Below, piece by piece: positions 1 to 9,496 of a stretch of DNA of 64,000 bases. Numbering within the stretch: the stretch's first letter is position 1; each line of letters begins with the position of its first letter. Where the stretch lies: the NCBI RefSeq assembly GCF_006476605.1, contig NZ_ML636804.1, positions 124,001-188,000 on the forward strand. Reading direction: 5' to 3'. The position numbers were made by a program, and so were the translations under genes. This DNA comes from Brucella gallinifaecis. GTDB taxonomy: Bacteria > Pseudomonadota > Alphaproteobacteria > Rhizobiales > Rhizobiaceae. Below the pieces are notes generated by a model, which was not told the origin of the DNA, did not search any database, and was given only the letters and a program-made list of their open reading frames with translations.

Positions 1-504
1 GACTGGAGCATCGTCGGGCATCTTCAAACCAACAAGGTGAAATATCTCACACGTTTTGCCTGCGAGTTTCATGCACTCGACAGCCTGCGCCTTGCAGATC
101 AGCTCAACAAACGGCTGGAGCGCGAGGACCGCTCGATGGACGTTTTCGTTCAGGTCAACACGTCGAGCGAAGACAGTAAATTCGGGCTGCATCCTGACGA
201 GTTGATGCCTTTCGTAGAAACGCTCGACAGGTTCCCGAGGCTTCGTCCGCGTGGTTTGATGACGCTCGCACTCTTTTCCTCCGACATGTCGAAAGTACGG
301 CCCTGCTTTGCGCTTCTGAGAAATCTCCGGGACAAGGCGGTGCAGGTGCATGCGGGCCTGACGGGGCTGTCGATGGGTATGACTGGAGATTTTGAGGAGG
401 CCATTGAGGAAGGTGCGACCGTCGTGCGGGTGGGGCAGGCGATCTTCGGCAAACGCCCGACGCCTGACGGGCACTACTGGCCGGGACTGGCGGACAGCGA
501 ATGA
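1..504 (+). CDS. YggS/PLPBP-family pyridoxal-phosphate-binding protein, 5'-truncated by the window edge
   Basis: The reading frame is open from the first base, so the true start lies upstream of the window. The first residues include the family hallmark IVGHLQTNKVK, and the C-terminal part has the SMGMTGDFEEAI phosphate-binding stretch and the ending VRVGQAIFGKR typical of YggS/PROSC proteins. This family binds pyridoxal 5'-phosphate without a known catalytic role and buffers PLP in the cytoplasm. About the last two thirds of a roughly 230-residue protein is visible. The stop overlaps the next gene in an ATGA, so the two are probably translationally coupled. The next gene is a pyridoxal kinase, which supports a vitamin B6 role. 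Family call is firm; the exact physiological role is inferred. Confidence 0.9.
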   Translation, partial: DWSIVGHLQTNKVKYLTRFACEFHALDSLRLADQLNKRLEREDRSMDVFVQVNTSSEDSKFGLHPDELMPFVETLDRFPRLRPRGLMTLALFSSDMSKVRPCFALLRNLRDKAVQVHAGLTGLSMGMTGDFEEAIEEGATVVRVGQAIFGKRPTPDGHYWPGLADSE

Positions 505-1379
505 TGCGGGTGATCTCCATTCAGAGCCAGGTTGTGCATGGTCATGTCGGCAACAGCGCGGCTGTGTTCCCGATGCAGGCCAAGGGGCTGGAAGTCGCGG
601 CCATTCCAACGGCGCTGCTGTCCAATCACCCGCACTATCCGACCATGCATGGCCGTGTGCTGGAACCCGAACTTGTGGCTGGCTTGCTACAGGGTGTAGA
701 GGAGCGCGGACTGATCGAGGCATCGAGGGTTGTCGTCACTGGCTATCTTGGATCGGTCGAGAATGCGCGGGTTGTAGCCCGCTTCATTGAACGGGCGCAT
801 AATCGTAATCCCGATCTGATCTATGTCTGTGATCCGGTTATGGGTGATGATGATCTTGGCATTTTCGTCAAGGAAGGCTTGATCGAAACATTCCGCGACA
901 GTCTGGTGCCGATGGCGTCGGTCATTACGCCGAACCAGTTCGAGCTCGAATTGCTGGCCGGCAGCAAGGCCCGTTCGGCGGAGGGGCTGGCAATGGCTGC
1001 AGACGAGATCATCAGGCGCGGCACGGGGGCCGTGGTGACGACGGGTTGCGTGCTCGACGACACGCCGGATCGGAGTGTGGAGACGATCACCCGTGCAGAC
1101 GGACAGCTTCATCGAACATCGGTGATGCGTCTCAATATGCGCCCCTGCGGAACAGGCGATATCTTTACCGCCCTTCTGGTTGCCCAGCTTTGCGCAGGCA
1201 GGCCGCTAGCGGAAGCAACTGAGACAGCGACCCGGGAAGTATTCGCCATTCTTTCCCGTAGCCCCTCTGACGGGCCGGGCTCTGACGGGTCTGGCTTTGG
1301 CGGATCTAGCTCTGGCGGATCGGGCGAGATGCGGATCATCGGTTTTCCATTTTCTCAATTCCGGTCTGTCGAGGTTTGA
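501..1379 (+). CDS. pdxY: pyridoxal kinase (PdxY type, ribokinase-like fold)
   Basis: Predicted to phosphorylate pyridoxal to PLP in the B6 salvage pathway. The N-terminus (VISIQSQVVHGHVGNSAAVFPMQ) is the pyridoxal-kinase substrate region and the catalytic anion hole CGTGD is present near residues 216-220 of 292. DPVMGD, near residue 112, is also a family motif. The start overlaps the stop of the PLP-binding protein gene (ATGA). Between the kinase fold and the last residues there is a Gly/Ser/Asp-rich stretch (about residues 254-275) that is not normal for PdxY; it is encoded by four 15-bp tandem units. Codon use here is more GC-rich than in most of the window. The kinase call is firm; whether the insert affects activity is unknown. 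Confidence 0.88.
   Translation: MMRVISIQSQVVHGHVGNSAAVFPMQAKGLEVAAIPTALLSNHPHYPTMHGRVLEPELVAGLLQGVEERGLIEASRVVVTGYLGSVENARVVARFIERAHNRNPDLIYVCDPVMGDDDLGIFVKEGLIETFRDSLVPMASVITPNQFELELLAGSKARSAEGLAMAADEIIRRGTGAVVTTGCVLDDTPDRSVETITRADGQLHRTSVMRLNMRPCGTGDIFTALLVAQLCAGRPLAEATETATREVFAILSRSPSDGPGSDGSGFGGSSSGGSGEMRIIGFPFSQFRSVEV
1264..1323 (+). repeat. 4 x 15-bp imperfect tandem repeat inside pdxY
   Basis: Four consecutive 15-bp units begin at 1264, 1279, 1294 and 1309 and share the pattern (G/C)CTCTGRCGGRTC with variation. Each codes five residues (roughly S-D-G-S-G, S-G-G-S-G), so gain or loss of a unit keeps the reading frame. The repeat sits after the catalytic core of the kinase. Confidence 0.85.
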
Positions 1380-2275
1380 TCGTGTCCTACCTGCAAGGTC
1401 TGTCTGGTTTTCCGATCACTCCGACAAATGCGAAGGGGAGCGTTGATGTGGCGCAGCTTCGTATGCTTATCGCGCGGCTGGTTGGGGCCGGTGTTGACTC
1501 CATTGGTCTGCTGGGCAGCACGGGAACCTATATGTATCTTAGCCGTGAGGAACGTCTGCGGGCGGTCGAGGCGGCGATCGGGGAAGCCTCAGGAAAAACG
1601 CCTGTGGTGATTGGCATCGGCGCCTTGCGGACAGATGAGGTTGTCCGGCTTGCTCAGGATGCGAAAGGCGCAGGCGCCGTGGCGGGGTTGCTTGCCCCTG
1701 TTTCCTATACGCCGTTGACCGAAGACGAGGTTTTCGACCATTACACAACGGTCGCGCGTAAAAGCGGCCTGCCGATCATCATCTACAACAACCACGCCAC
1801 CACGCATTTCAGCTTCAGTCCGGCACTGATCGGACGTCTCTCGCGTGAACCGGGCATTGTCGGGATCAAGAATCCCGCGCCGATGGATGATGCAGCCAGA
1901 GAGATCGCAGAACAGCGCAGCTCGGTCAGCGAAGGGTTTTCGCTTGGGTATAGCGGCGATTGGGATTCAGTGGAGGCTCTGATTGCCGGCGCGGATGTCT
2001 GGTACAGCGTCCTTGGCGGCTTGTTTCCAGATGTCTGCCTCAAGATCACCCGTGCGGCCCAGAGCGGCGATGTGTCGGAGGCGCGCCGTCTCAACGCTCA
2101 GCTTGCCCCGCTTTGGGATATCTTGAGGCAATATTCGAGCCTGCGCACTATTTATGCGATTGCCGATCTGCTTGATATTGTCCATGCCGAACCATCCAGA
2201 CCGATCAAGCCGGTGTCAGATGAAGTGAGGGTGCGGATTGCCGAAGCGCTGGCGGATATTGGAGAATTACAATGA
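1376..2275 (+). CDS. dihydrodipicolinate synthase/N-acetylneuraminate lyase family protein
   Basis: A TIM-barrel class I aldolase of about 298 residues. The Schiff-base lysine is in IVGIKNPA, and the N-terminal GSTGT loop corresponds to the GTTGE loop of DapA. The substrate-carboxylate arginine of true DapA (motif YNxPxRT) is not present: the matching stretch reads YNNHATTHF. So lysine biosynthesis is unlikely and the substrate is unknown. Start is uncertain: TTG at 1376 overlaps the pdxY stop, and a GTG at 1382 is an alternative. Its tight linkage to a PLP-binding protein and pyridoxal kinase suggests one transcript. Family call firm, function open. Confidence 0.85.
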   Translation: MIVSYLQGLSGFPITPTNAKGSVDVAQLRMLIARLVGAGVDSIGLLGSTGTYMYLSREERLRAVEAAIGEASGKTPVVIGIGALRTDEVVRLAQDAKGAGAVAGLLAPVSYTPLTEDEVFDHYTTVARKSGLPIIIYNNHATTHFSFSPALIGRLSREPGIVGIKNPAPMDDAAREIAEQRSSVSEGFSLGYSGDWDSVEALIAGADVWYSVLGGLFPDVCLKITRAAQSGDVSEARRLNAQLAPLWDILRQYSSLRTIYAIADLLDIVHAEPSRPIKPVSDEVRVRIAEALADIGELQ

Positions 2276-2720
2276 GCTTGAATTTGCGCCGTGGCCTGTT
2301 TTTACGCCACCCTGTCCTGTTTTCGTCAATGTATTGATGTCAGGGTTTGCCGCAATAAGGGCTGATGATCGAACCTCGTTCTCCCCTTTATTCATGACCT
2401 GAGAAGCGGCCTGCCGGATTTTCCTTCCTCCCGCAGGCTGCATTCATTTTTAAATCTTAACTGTCCATTGACTCAATTTATTCACAATAGGGTGTAAATG
2501 ACCTTTGGGTTTTGGAAAGCATTTAACGATTCTGGTCAGCGATGGAATTTCGTTTTCACCGGATAAAAATGTTTCTTCATTCCCTAAAAGTCATAACGCA
2601 TCTGGGTTGAACCTTGGCCTTCCTGCTGCTCTATGCTAATCCCTGTATCGTCCTGGGATTTGGGGGGAGGACGAGGCGATGCTCAAGCGGCCGTGAAATT
2701 GCAACCGGACAGTAACGTGT
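2276..2720. other. intergenic region between the DapA-like gene and tamA
   Basis: No supported gene. It holds a hairpin at 2406-2441 (9-bp stem GCGGCCTGC / GCAGGCTGC with one G-T pair, 18-nt loop, then a short T-run), which may terminate the upstream operon, and the left arm of a long inverted repeat that reaches into tamA (2640-2750). The tamA promoter must lie in the AT-rich part around 2450-2640. Confidence 0.6.
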
Positions 2721-2750
2721 ATGACTTGGAGTAACAGGACGATACAGGGA
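2640..2750 (+). promoter_or_regulatory. 16-bp perfect inverted repeat spanning the tamA start codon
   Basis: The arm at 2640-2655 (TCCCTGTATCGTCCTG) is the exact reverse complement of 2735-2750. The tamA start codon at 2721 is in the 79-nt loop and the right arm is inside the signal-peptide codons. In mRNA this would enclose the translation start in a closed loop. A regulatory role is inferred. Confidence 0.55.
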
Positions 2751-4682
2751 AGAAGTTTGATTGTACTCGCGCTTGCAGTGCAATTTTCTTCCATAACGGT
2801 TTCGCCTGCTCTGGCGTTTGAGATTTTTGGCGTCCACCTTTGGGGGGAAGACAAGAAGGTCGATCCCGACATCATTGATCCCAAAAGCTACAGTGTTGAA
2901 GTGACCACCACCGGCGCTCGAAAAAATGCTGATGGCAGCGATGCCGACCTGAAATCAATCATTGATGGCGCATCAGGACTTGTCGCAGACGAGGATACAC
3001 CGGCATCCGGTTCGGCAGGTCTTCTGGCAAAAGCGCGGGGTGACTATCGCCGTATTCTGGCCGCTCTATATGGAGAGGGGCGTTACGGTGGCACGATTTC
3101 TATCAAGGTGAATGGGCGAGAAGCCGCCGATATACCTGCTGATACCAATATTCCCAACAATGCGAAGGTCGATATTTCTGTCGATCCGGGCCCACAATTT
3201 CTGTTTTCGCGAACTGCGATTTCAAATATAGCGCCTCCATCTGTCGATAGAAAAGACAAGGTTGAAACACCGCAGGAAGCAGGTTTCACGCCGGGACAAG
3301 TTGCGCGTTCAGGCACGATTTTGAAAGCTGAACGTCTGGCAGTTGAAGCCTGGCGACAGCAGGGCTATGCGAAAGCAAAAATTACCGGCGAAGATATAGT
3401 TGCCGATCATGATGGCAATACACTTGCAGCCGATGTTTCGCTCGATCCGGGGCGCAAGGCGCATTATGGGCCTGTCAGCGTTGTGGGCACCGCACGCATG
3501 GACCCGCAATTTGTGGCCTGGATGACCGGGTTGAAACCGGGCGAGCAATATGATCCCAAAGATATTGAAGACGCAAAGAAGCGCCTCGGGCGCATGGAAG
3601 TGTTCCGTGCGATGACTTTTGAGGAAGCAGACAAGATCGAGCCGGATGGCAGTCTGCCGATGACGCTCAATGTGCAGGAGAGAAAACCCCGCCGCTTTGG
3701 TTTTGGTGCTGAATATTCGACACTGGACGGTTTTGGTGTCACCGGCTATTGGATGCATCGCAATCTTTTTGGCAGAGGCGAGCGCCTGCGCTTTGATGCC
3801 AAGGTAAGCGGTGTTGGCGGTTCACAGGATAATTCCTTCGATCCGGCAAATTATACCTATACGGTCGGGACCAGCTTTGCCAAACCGGGTGTCTATACGC
3901 CGGATACGGATTTTATTGCAGCACTTGATGCCAGGCGCGAAGTCCTGGACGCCTATACTGAAACATCGATTAACGCGAAAACCGGGTTCACGCAGATTTT
4001 CTCTGATGAGCTGTCCGGTGCGCTTTATGCAAAAGTGAGCCATGGCCGTTTCGATGATGACTATTTCGGCAAGCGTGAGTTCACGACTGCGGGTCTTGAA
4101 GGCAATCTTCTTTATGATGGCCGCAACAACAAGCCAGACCCGACATCGGGTGTTTATCTCGAAGGCAATATTCAGCCGTTTTACGAGTTCCAGCGCGGTA
4201 ATTTTGCGACACGTTTCACCGCCGAAGGCCGCGCCTATTATGGCTTTGGTGCAACGGATCGCGTTGTTCTGGCAGGTCGCTTGAAGCTGGGTTCTGTTGT
4301 GGGGGCTGATATTGCAGACCTTCCGCCAAACCAGCTGTTTCTTGCTGGCGGCGGCGGTTCAATCCGCGGTTATTCCTATCGCAGCATTGGGGTGGAAACA
4401 TCGACCGGTGAGACGATTGGTGGCCGTTCGCTGGTGGAAGCATCCGGTGAAGTGCGCACACGTGTAACCGAATCGATCGGCGTTGTCGGCTTTGTTGATG
4501 CCGGCTATGTGGGCGAGCAATCCTATCCGGATTTTTCGGAGGAAATGCGCGTTGGTGTGGGGCTTGGCTTGCGTTATCTGACCGGGCTGGGACCGCTTCG
4601 TTTCGATGTGGCCCTTCCGCTTAACCGTCATTCCGGCGATCCGAGTTATGCATTTTACGTTGGCATAGGACAGGCGTTTTGA
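2721..4682 (+). CDS. tamA: TamA, Omp85-family outer-membrane translocation protein
   Basis: Outer-membrane half of the TamA-TamB complex, which works in assembly of outer-membrane proteins and envelope lipid homeostasis. A signal peptide covers about residues 1-32 (ending SPALA). POTRA-like repeats follow (about 165-310), then a 16-strand-type beta-barrel (about 320-653). The barrel carries the Omp85 signature RGY in GGGGSIRGYSYRS near residues 541-553, and the protein ends in a C-terminal phenylalanine, as outer-membrane barrels do. Length 653 fits the family. The stop overlaps the tamB start by 4 bp. The ATG at 2721 gives a full signal peptide, but a good ribosome-binding site is not evident and the start lies within a long inverted repeat. 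Confidence 0.92.
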   Translation: MTWSNRTIQGRSLIVLALAVQFSSITVSPALAFEIFGVHLWGEDKKVDPDIIDPKSYSVEVTTTGARKNADGSDADLKSIIDGASGLVADEDTPASGSAGLLAKARGDYRRILAALYGEGRYGGTISIKVNGREAADIPADTNIPNNAKVDISVDPGPQFLFSRTAISNIAPPSVDRKDKVETPQEAGFTPGQVARSGTILKAERLAVEAWRQQGYAKAKITGEDIVADHDGNTLAADVSLDPGRKAHYGPVSVVGTARMDPQFVAWMTGLKPGEQYDPKDIEDAKKRLGRMEVFRAMTFEEADKIEPDGSLPMTLNVQERKPRRFGFGAEYSTLDGFGVTGYWMHRNLFGRGERLRFDAKVSGVGGSQDNSFDPANYTYTVGTSFAKPGVYTPDTDFIAALDARREVLDAYTETSINAKTGFTQIFSDELSGALYAKVSHGRFDDDYFGKREFTTAGLEGNLLYDGRNNKPDPTSGVYLEGNIQPFYEFQRGNFATRFTAEGRAYYGFGATDRVVLAGRLKLGSVVGADIADLPPNQLFLAGGGGSIRGYSYRSIGVETSTGETIGGRSLVEASGEVRTRVTESIGVVGFVDAGYVGEQSYPDFSEEMRVGVGLGLRYLTGLGPLRFDVALPLNRHSGDPSYAFYVGIGQAF

Positions 4683-7600
4683 CCAGATTTCTCGCACTTC
4701 TCGCCTTCATCCTTTTCGCATCCCCTGCCGTTGCACAGGAGCAACAGCAGGAAGAGGAAAAGTCGTATTTTATCTCTTTTGTGGAAAGCAAGCTTTCTGC
4801 ACCCAATCGCCGTATCCAGTTTTCCGGTCTGAGCGGACTTTTGTCGTCTGAGGCAAGTGTTGCCCAGATCACCATTGCTGATCGTGAAGGGGTATGGCTG
4901 CGCATTCAAAATGCCAAGCTCAACTGGAGCCGCACGGCGCTGTTTACGGGGCGTCTGAGCATTCAGTCACTCATTGCCGAACGCATTGATTTCATCCGCA
5001 AACCATTGCCGGATACGGGTCTGCCTTCGCCTGAAGCAACGAGTTTCAGCCTGCCGGAATTGCCGCTTTCGGTTAATATCGATAGTCTTGATGTGGCGCA
5101 TCTGTATTTTGGTCAGGATGTTTTCGGACTGCAATCGGAAGTGTCGCTGAATGGTAATGTTTCGCTTGCCGACGGATCGCTCAATTCTGCTTTTGACATC
5201 AAGCGCCTCGATGGACCGGGTGGTAATTTTGCACTCCATGCCGCCTATGCCAATGCGGATCAGAAGCTCGATCTCGATCTGAAAGTGACCGAACCTGCCA
5301 ATGGCATTGTTGCCAATCTTCTGAAAATTGATGGTCGTCCGCCGGTCGATCTGACATTGACCGGCAAGGGCACGCTGGATGATCTCAAGATCGATCTGGC
5401 CCTTGATACCAACGCAAGCCGCACATTGACAGGTGGTTTCACCCTTGTGCGTCAGGCTGATGGTCGCGTATTTGCGACACAGATCAATGGCCCGATCGCT
5501 GTTCTGGTTCCGCCGGCATTCCGCGACTTTTTTGGTGCTGAAACGGTACTTTCCGCCAATGGTTTGCTGAAAGATGGCGGTGGTTTCCGCTTGAATGATC
5601 TGGCGCTCAACAGCGCGGCCCTCAATGTCAAGGCATCTGCCGATTCCGGCAATGACGGTTTTCTGAACAAGCTGCGTGTGGATGCGACTATTCGCGATGA
5701 CAGCAAAAACGAAGTGCTTTTGCCTGTCAAAGGCGGCGAAACCACCATCAACAATGCCATATTGCAAATCGCATATGGTGATCGGCCAACCAATGACTGG
5801 GTTGGAAAACTTGCGGTCCATGGCTTTAAAAATGCAAGTATTTCCGCTTCCGATATTGCCCTTGATATGGGGGGTGTCGCGGAAAGTCTGAATGATGCCG
5901 CTAATCGCCATATTACCTTTGACGTGAAGGGTGGTGTCAGCGGGATAGATGCGACAGATGCAAAAGTTGCCGAGGCACTGGGTGATAAGATCGATCTGGC
6001 GATTACAGGCGGTTGGCGTGCTGGTACGGCGGTCGATCTTGCCAAGGCCGCCATTGAAGGCAACGGTCTGAGCCTCGAACTTATGGGCAAGATCGATGAT
6101 TTTGTATTCAATGGCGATATTGCAGCCAAGGTTGCAAGCCTTGCACCCTATGCAGCGCTTGCGGGTCGTGATCTTGCAGGTCGTATTGATGTCAAAGCAC
6201 AAGGCACTGTCAGCCCGATCAGTGGTGCTTTTGATCTTAATCTTGATGGTAATGCGCAGAATATGCGCACAGGCACGCAAGCGGTTGATAATATTTTTGA
6301 CGGTGAAGTGCAGCTGGGCGGCGGCATTGCCCGCAGCACTCAGGGTTTTGCAGCACGCAATTTCCGTATTGGCAATGATTTGAGTGAAATCACTGCCAAT
6401 GGCTCCTTTGCATCTGAAAAGGCTGATTTTGATTTTGGCGTCATGCTGTCCGATCTCAAGCTTTTATCTGACAAGGCTTCTGGCCGCATGACGATCAAAG
6501 GCAGTGCACGTGGCGACGACAAGCTGATTGCCCTGGCACTGCGTGCGGATGCACCACAGGGAACGCTTGCAGGGCGAAAGCTTACCCAAGGGGCGCTTGA
6601 TTTCAATGCGCTGCTGGATGGTAATGCCCCAATGGGAGCATCGCTTTCCGGCAAGCTTGCCGGCAATGCATTCCTCAATGGTCAGAAGATCGATCTTGGC
6701 ACATTGATTGATATTGTTGATGATGAAAAGCGTTTGACCAACCTCGTATTTAACGCCGGTGGCACGCATGTTTCCGGCAATGTTACACAGAATGCCAAAG
6801 GCCTGCTGGCCGGTCAGTTAAAAGTCGATGCGCCGGATATTTCCACTGCTGCTGCACTTTTTCTGGCCGATGCAACCGGTGCTGCCAATGCTGATATAAA
6901 GCTTGATGCCATGGCTGAGCGTCAGAATGCGACCGTGAATGCCAGGGCCAATGGTCTGAAAATCAACGATAATCACATTACATCGGCAGATATAGCGCTC
7001 ACAGTTCAGGATTTGTTTGGTATTCCGGTCGTCGATGGTAGCGCGAGCGCCAGCGATATTCTGGTTGGCACTTTCGGCATTGATAATTTTGATGCCAAAG
7101 CCAATGCAACCGGAACAAAGACCGATTTCACACTGAGCACCAAACTCAAGATTGGCACGCTTGCCAATGCAAGCGGTTCGCTTGAACCAAAAGATGGCGG
7201 CTTTGCACTTGCACTGGCATCGGCTGATGTGAAACAGGGGGCGCTTGCGGCAACACTTGCAGCTCCTGCAGCCATTACCATGAAGGGCAGCGACATTTCC
7301 TTTGGCGATATTGTCGTCAATACGGGGGATGGCCAGCTCAAGCTTAATGGTGCAATTGGTGAAAAGCTTGATCTTTCAGTCGCACTTTCAAATCTGCCGC
7401 TGGCGCTCGCCAATACATTCAAGCCCGAACTTGGACTGGGCGGCACGCTTAATGGTACGGCTCGGGTTACGGGCACAAAAGACAATCCGAATGCTGCATT
7501 TGATATAAGTGCGCGTGGTATCACGGCTGCTGAACTTAAGAATCAGGGCATTGCGGCGCTTGATGCAGATGCCAAGGGTAGCTCCGATAATAATCGTCTC

Positions 7601-9316
7601 AATATTGATGCACGTGTCACGGGCGGTGCCAGTAATGGCAATGGTATTGATGTGACAGCCAAGGGCTTTGTGCCGCTTGGCAAGGGGGACCTGGCCATTG
7701 ATGTTAATCTTGCCAATCTGCCGCTGACAGTATTGAACGGCGCGGTCAAGGGGCAGGATCTGGCTGGTAATGTCACGGGCACTGCGCGTTTGACGGGGCC
7801 GCTGACCAATCCGGCAGCGCAGTTTAATCTGCGTGGTACAGGTCTTGCAGCCAAGCCTCTGCGTGAAAACGGCCTTGCACCAATTAGTTTGCAGGCAGCC
7901 GGTAATTATGCAGCCAAGGCGGTCGATATTTCTTCGCTGACCCTTGAAGGTCCGCAGGGGCTAAATGTTACAGCCAATGGCAAGGTGCCACTTTCGGGGC
8001 AGGGGCTTGGCGTCAATGTTTCGGGCAGTGTGCCCTTGGCGCTTGCCAATCGCTTCCTTGCAGATCGTGGTTCGCAGGCAAGCGGTACGCTTTCACTGAC
8101 CGCAAGTGTTTCAGGTGGTTTTGACAAGCCGAAATTGCGCGGCATGTTCTCGACTTCGGGTGCACAATTTACAGATCCCGAAACCAATCTTCGCCTCAAT
8201 AATATCAATATTATGGGCGCGATGGAGGGTGAAACAATCACGCTTCGTCAGGTTAATGCAGCCTTGAGTGGCGGTGGATCAATATCGGCGACAGGCACGA
8301 TTTCCACCAATGCCTCTGCCAGTTTCCCGGCTAATATAAATATCAAGCTGGACAATGCGCGTTATGCGGATGGAAAGCTGGTGGCAGCGACCGTTAATGG
8401 TGGTATTGCAATCACTGGCCCGCTGATGCGAGATCCATTGATAGCAGGTCGTATTGATGTTGATCGTGCTGAAATAACCGTGCCAGAAAATCTGGGCGGT
8501 GGCGCAGCCTATGTCCCTGTGAAGCATATCCATACTCCAAAGAATGTTCAGGCGACGCTTGATCGCGCCAAGGTGGAAACGCGTAAAAGTAACGTACCTG
8601 TGCCGACTTCGCGTCCAACCGTGCCTCGTCTTGATATTCTGGTTAATGCACCAAACCAGATTTTTGTGCGCGGTCGTGGTCTTGATACAGAACTGGGTGG
8701 GCGTGTGCGCCTGACCGGCCCTGTGACGAATATCAAGCCGGTTGGTTCGTTTGATCTGATCCGTGGTCGTATCAGCATCCTTGGTCAGCGCATTACTTTT
8801 GATGAGGGCAGCGTCACGCTTGTTGGCGATCTCAATCCGCAGATCAACCTTGTTGCACGCAGTGAAGGCGATAATATTACGGCGATTGTGACGGTGACGG
8901 GTACGGTCGATAATCTCAATATTGTTTTCTCATCTTCACCGGAACTGCCGCAGGATGAAGTGCTCGCGCAATTGATCTTCAAGCGCTCCATTGGCGAATT
9001 GTCCGCTTTCCAGATTGCACAGCTTGCAGCCGCAGCCGCCGAGCTTGCCGGTGGTTCAAGCAATTCGCTGATGAACAAATTGCGTCAGGGCACGGGGCTG
9101 GATGACATTGATGTCGTAACCGATAGCAAAGGCCAGACCTCTGTACGTGCCGGTCGTTATATTCGCGATAATATCTATCTTGGTGTTGAGGCGGGTGCCG
9201 GTGGTACCACCAAGGGGACAGTCAATCTCGATATTTCGCGAAATCTCAAGGTCAAGGGGGCGCTTGGTTCGGATGGCGATTCCAGTGCCGGTATTTTCTA
9301 TGAAAAGGACTATTGA
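4679..9316 (+). CDS. tamB: TamB/MapB, inner-membrane-anchored translocation and assembly protein
   Basis: 1545 residues with an N-terminal hydrophobic segment (FLALLAFILFASPAVA) and a long repetitive beta-rich body full of short Asn/Ala/Gly/Asp strands, as in AsmA/TamB-like proteins. The C-terminal TamB (DUF490) domain is clear over about residues 1360-1545 (RGRISILGQRITFDEGSVTL, then SSSPELPQDEVLAQLIFKR). TamB spans the periplasm and partners TamA; the Brucella homologue MapB is known to affect envelope integrity. The start is a TTG at 4679 that overlaps the tamA stop, a coupled arrangement. A short hairpin terminator follows at 9342. Confidence 0.93.
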   Translation: MTRFLALLAFILFASPAVAQEQQQEEEKSYFISFVESKLSAPNRRIQFSGLSGLLSSEASVAQITIADREGVWLRIQNAKLNWSRTALFTGRLSIQSLIAERIDFIRKPLPDTGLPSPEATSFSLPELPLSVNIDSLDVAHLYFGQDVFGLQSEVSLNGNVSLADGSLNSAFDIKRLDGPGGNFALHAAYANADQKLDLDLKVTEPANGIVANLLKIDGRPPVDLTLTGKGTLDDLKIDLALDTNASRTLTGGFTLVRQADGRVFATQINGPIAVLVPPAFRDFFGAETVLSANGLLKDGGGFRLNDLALNSAALNVKASADSGNDGFLNKLRVDATIRDDSKNEVLLPVKGGETTINNAILQIAYGDRPTNDWVGKLAVHGFKNASISASDIALDMGGVAESLNDAANRHITFDVKGGVSGIDATDAKVAEALGDKIDLAITGGWRAGTAVDLAKAAIEGNGLSLELMGKIDDFVFNGDIAAKVASLAPYAALAGRDLAGRIDVKAQGTVSPISGAFDLNLDGNAQNMRTGTQAVDNIFDGEVQLGGGIARSTQGFAARNFRIGNDLSEITANGSFASEKADFDFGVMLSDLKLLSDKASGRMTIKGSARGDDKLIALALRADAPQGTLAGRKLTQGALDFNALLDGNAPMGASLSGKLAGNAFLNGQKIDLGTLIDIVDDEKRLTNLVFNAGGTHVSGNVTQNAKGLLAGQLKVDAPDISTAAALFLADATGAANADIKLDAMAERQNATVNARANGLKINDNHITSADIALTVQDLFGIPVVDGSASASDILVGTFGIDNFDAKANATGTKTDFTLSTKLKIGTLANASGSLEPKDGGFALALASADVKQGALAATLAAPAAITMKGSDISFGDIVVNTGDGQLKLNGAIGEKLDLSVALSNLPLALANTFKPELGLGGTLNGTARVTGTKDNPNAAFDISARGITAAELKNQGIAALDADAKGSSDNNRLNIDARVTGGASNGNGIDVTAKGFVPLGKGDLAIDVNLANLPLTVLNGAVKGQDLAGNVTGTARLTGPLTNPAAQFNLRGTGLAAKPLRENGLAPISLQAAGNYAAKAVDISSLTLEGPQGLNVTANGKVPLSGQGLGVNVSGSVPLALANRFLADRGSQASGTLSLTASVSGGFDKPKLRGMFSTSGAQFTDPETNLRLNNINIMGAMEGETITLRQVNAALSGGGSISATGTISTNASASFPANINIKLDNARYADGKLVAATVNGGIAITGPLMRDPLIAGRIDVDRAEITVPENLGGGAAYVPVKHIHTPKNVQATLDRAKVETRKSNVPVPTSRPTVPRLDILVNAPNQIFVRGRGLDTELGGRVRLTGPVTNIKPVGSFDLIRGRISILGQRITFDEGSVTLVGDLNPQINLVARSEGDNITAIVTVTGTVDNLNIVFSSSPELPQDEVLAQLIFKRSIGELSAFQIAQLAAAAAELAGGSSNSLMNKLRQGTGLDDIDVVTDSKGQTSVRAGRYIRDNIYLGVEAGAGGTTKGTVNLDISRNLKVKGALGSDGDSSAGIFYEKDY

Positions 9317-9341
9317 CGATCAGCCGAACAGGATTTGCAAG

Positions 9342-9368
9342 GCCGGGCATTTGTCCGGCTTTCTTTTA
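9342..9368 (+). terminator. terminator after tamB
   Basis: GCCGG/CCGGC stem with an 8-nt loop followed by TTTCTTTT, 26 bases after the tamB stop. Confidence 0.6.
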
Positions 9369-9496
9369 TCTGCCACGCGGTCGCCATTTTTCTTAATGTT
9401 TGCACGCGCTGTTTAACCCTTCCTCAACCATAAGAACGCAAATTGTCAAAAATGATCAGAAGCTATTTTGCCGATTTTTTGAGTTAGGCGATTTGT

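Noticed and set aside
4967-6280. 437-codon antisense frame within tamB
   Set aside because: Composition rich in Ile/Cys/Arg without domain, wholly inside a clear gene on the other strand, no start signal.
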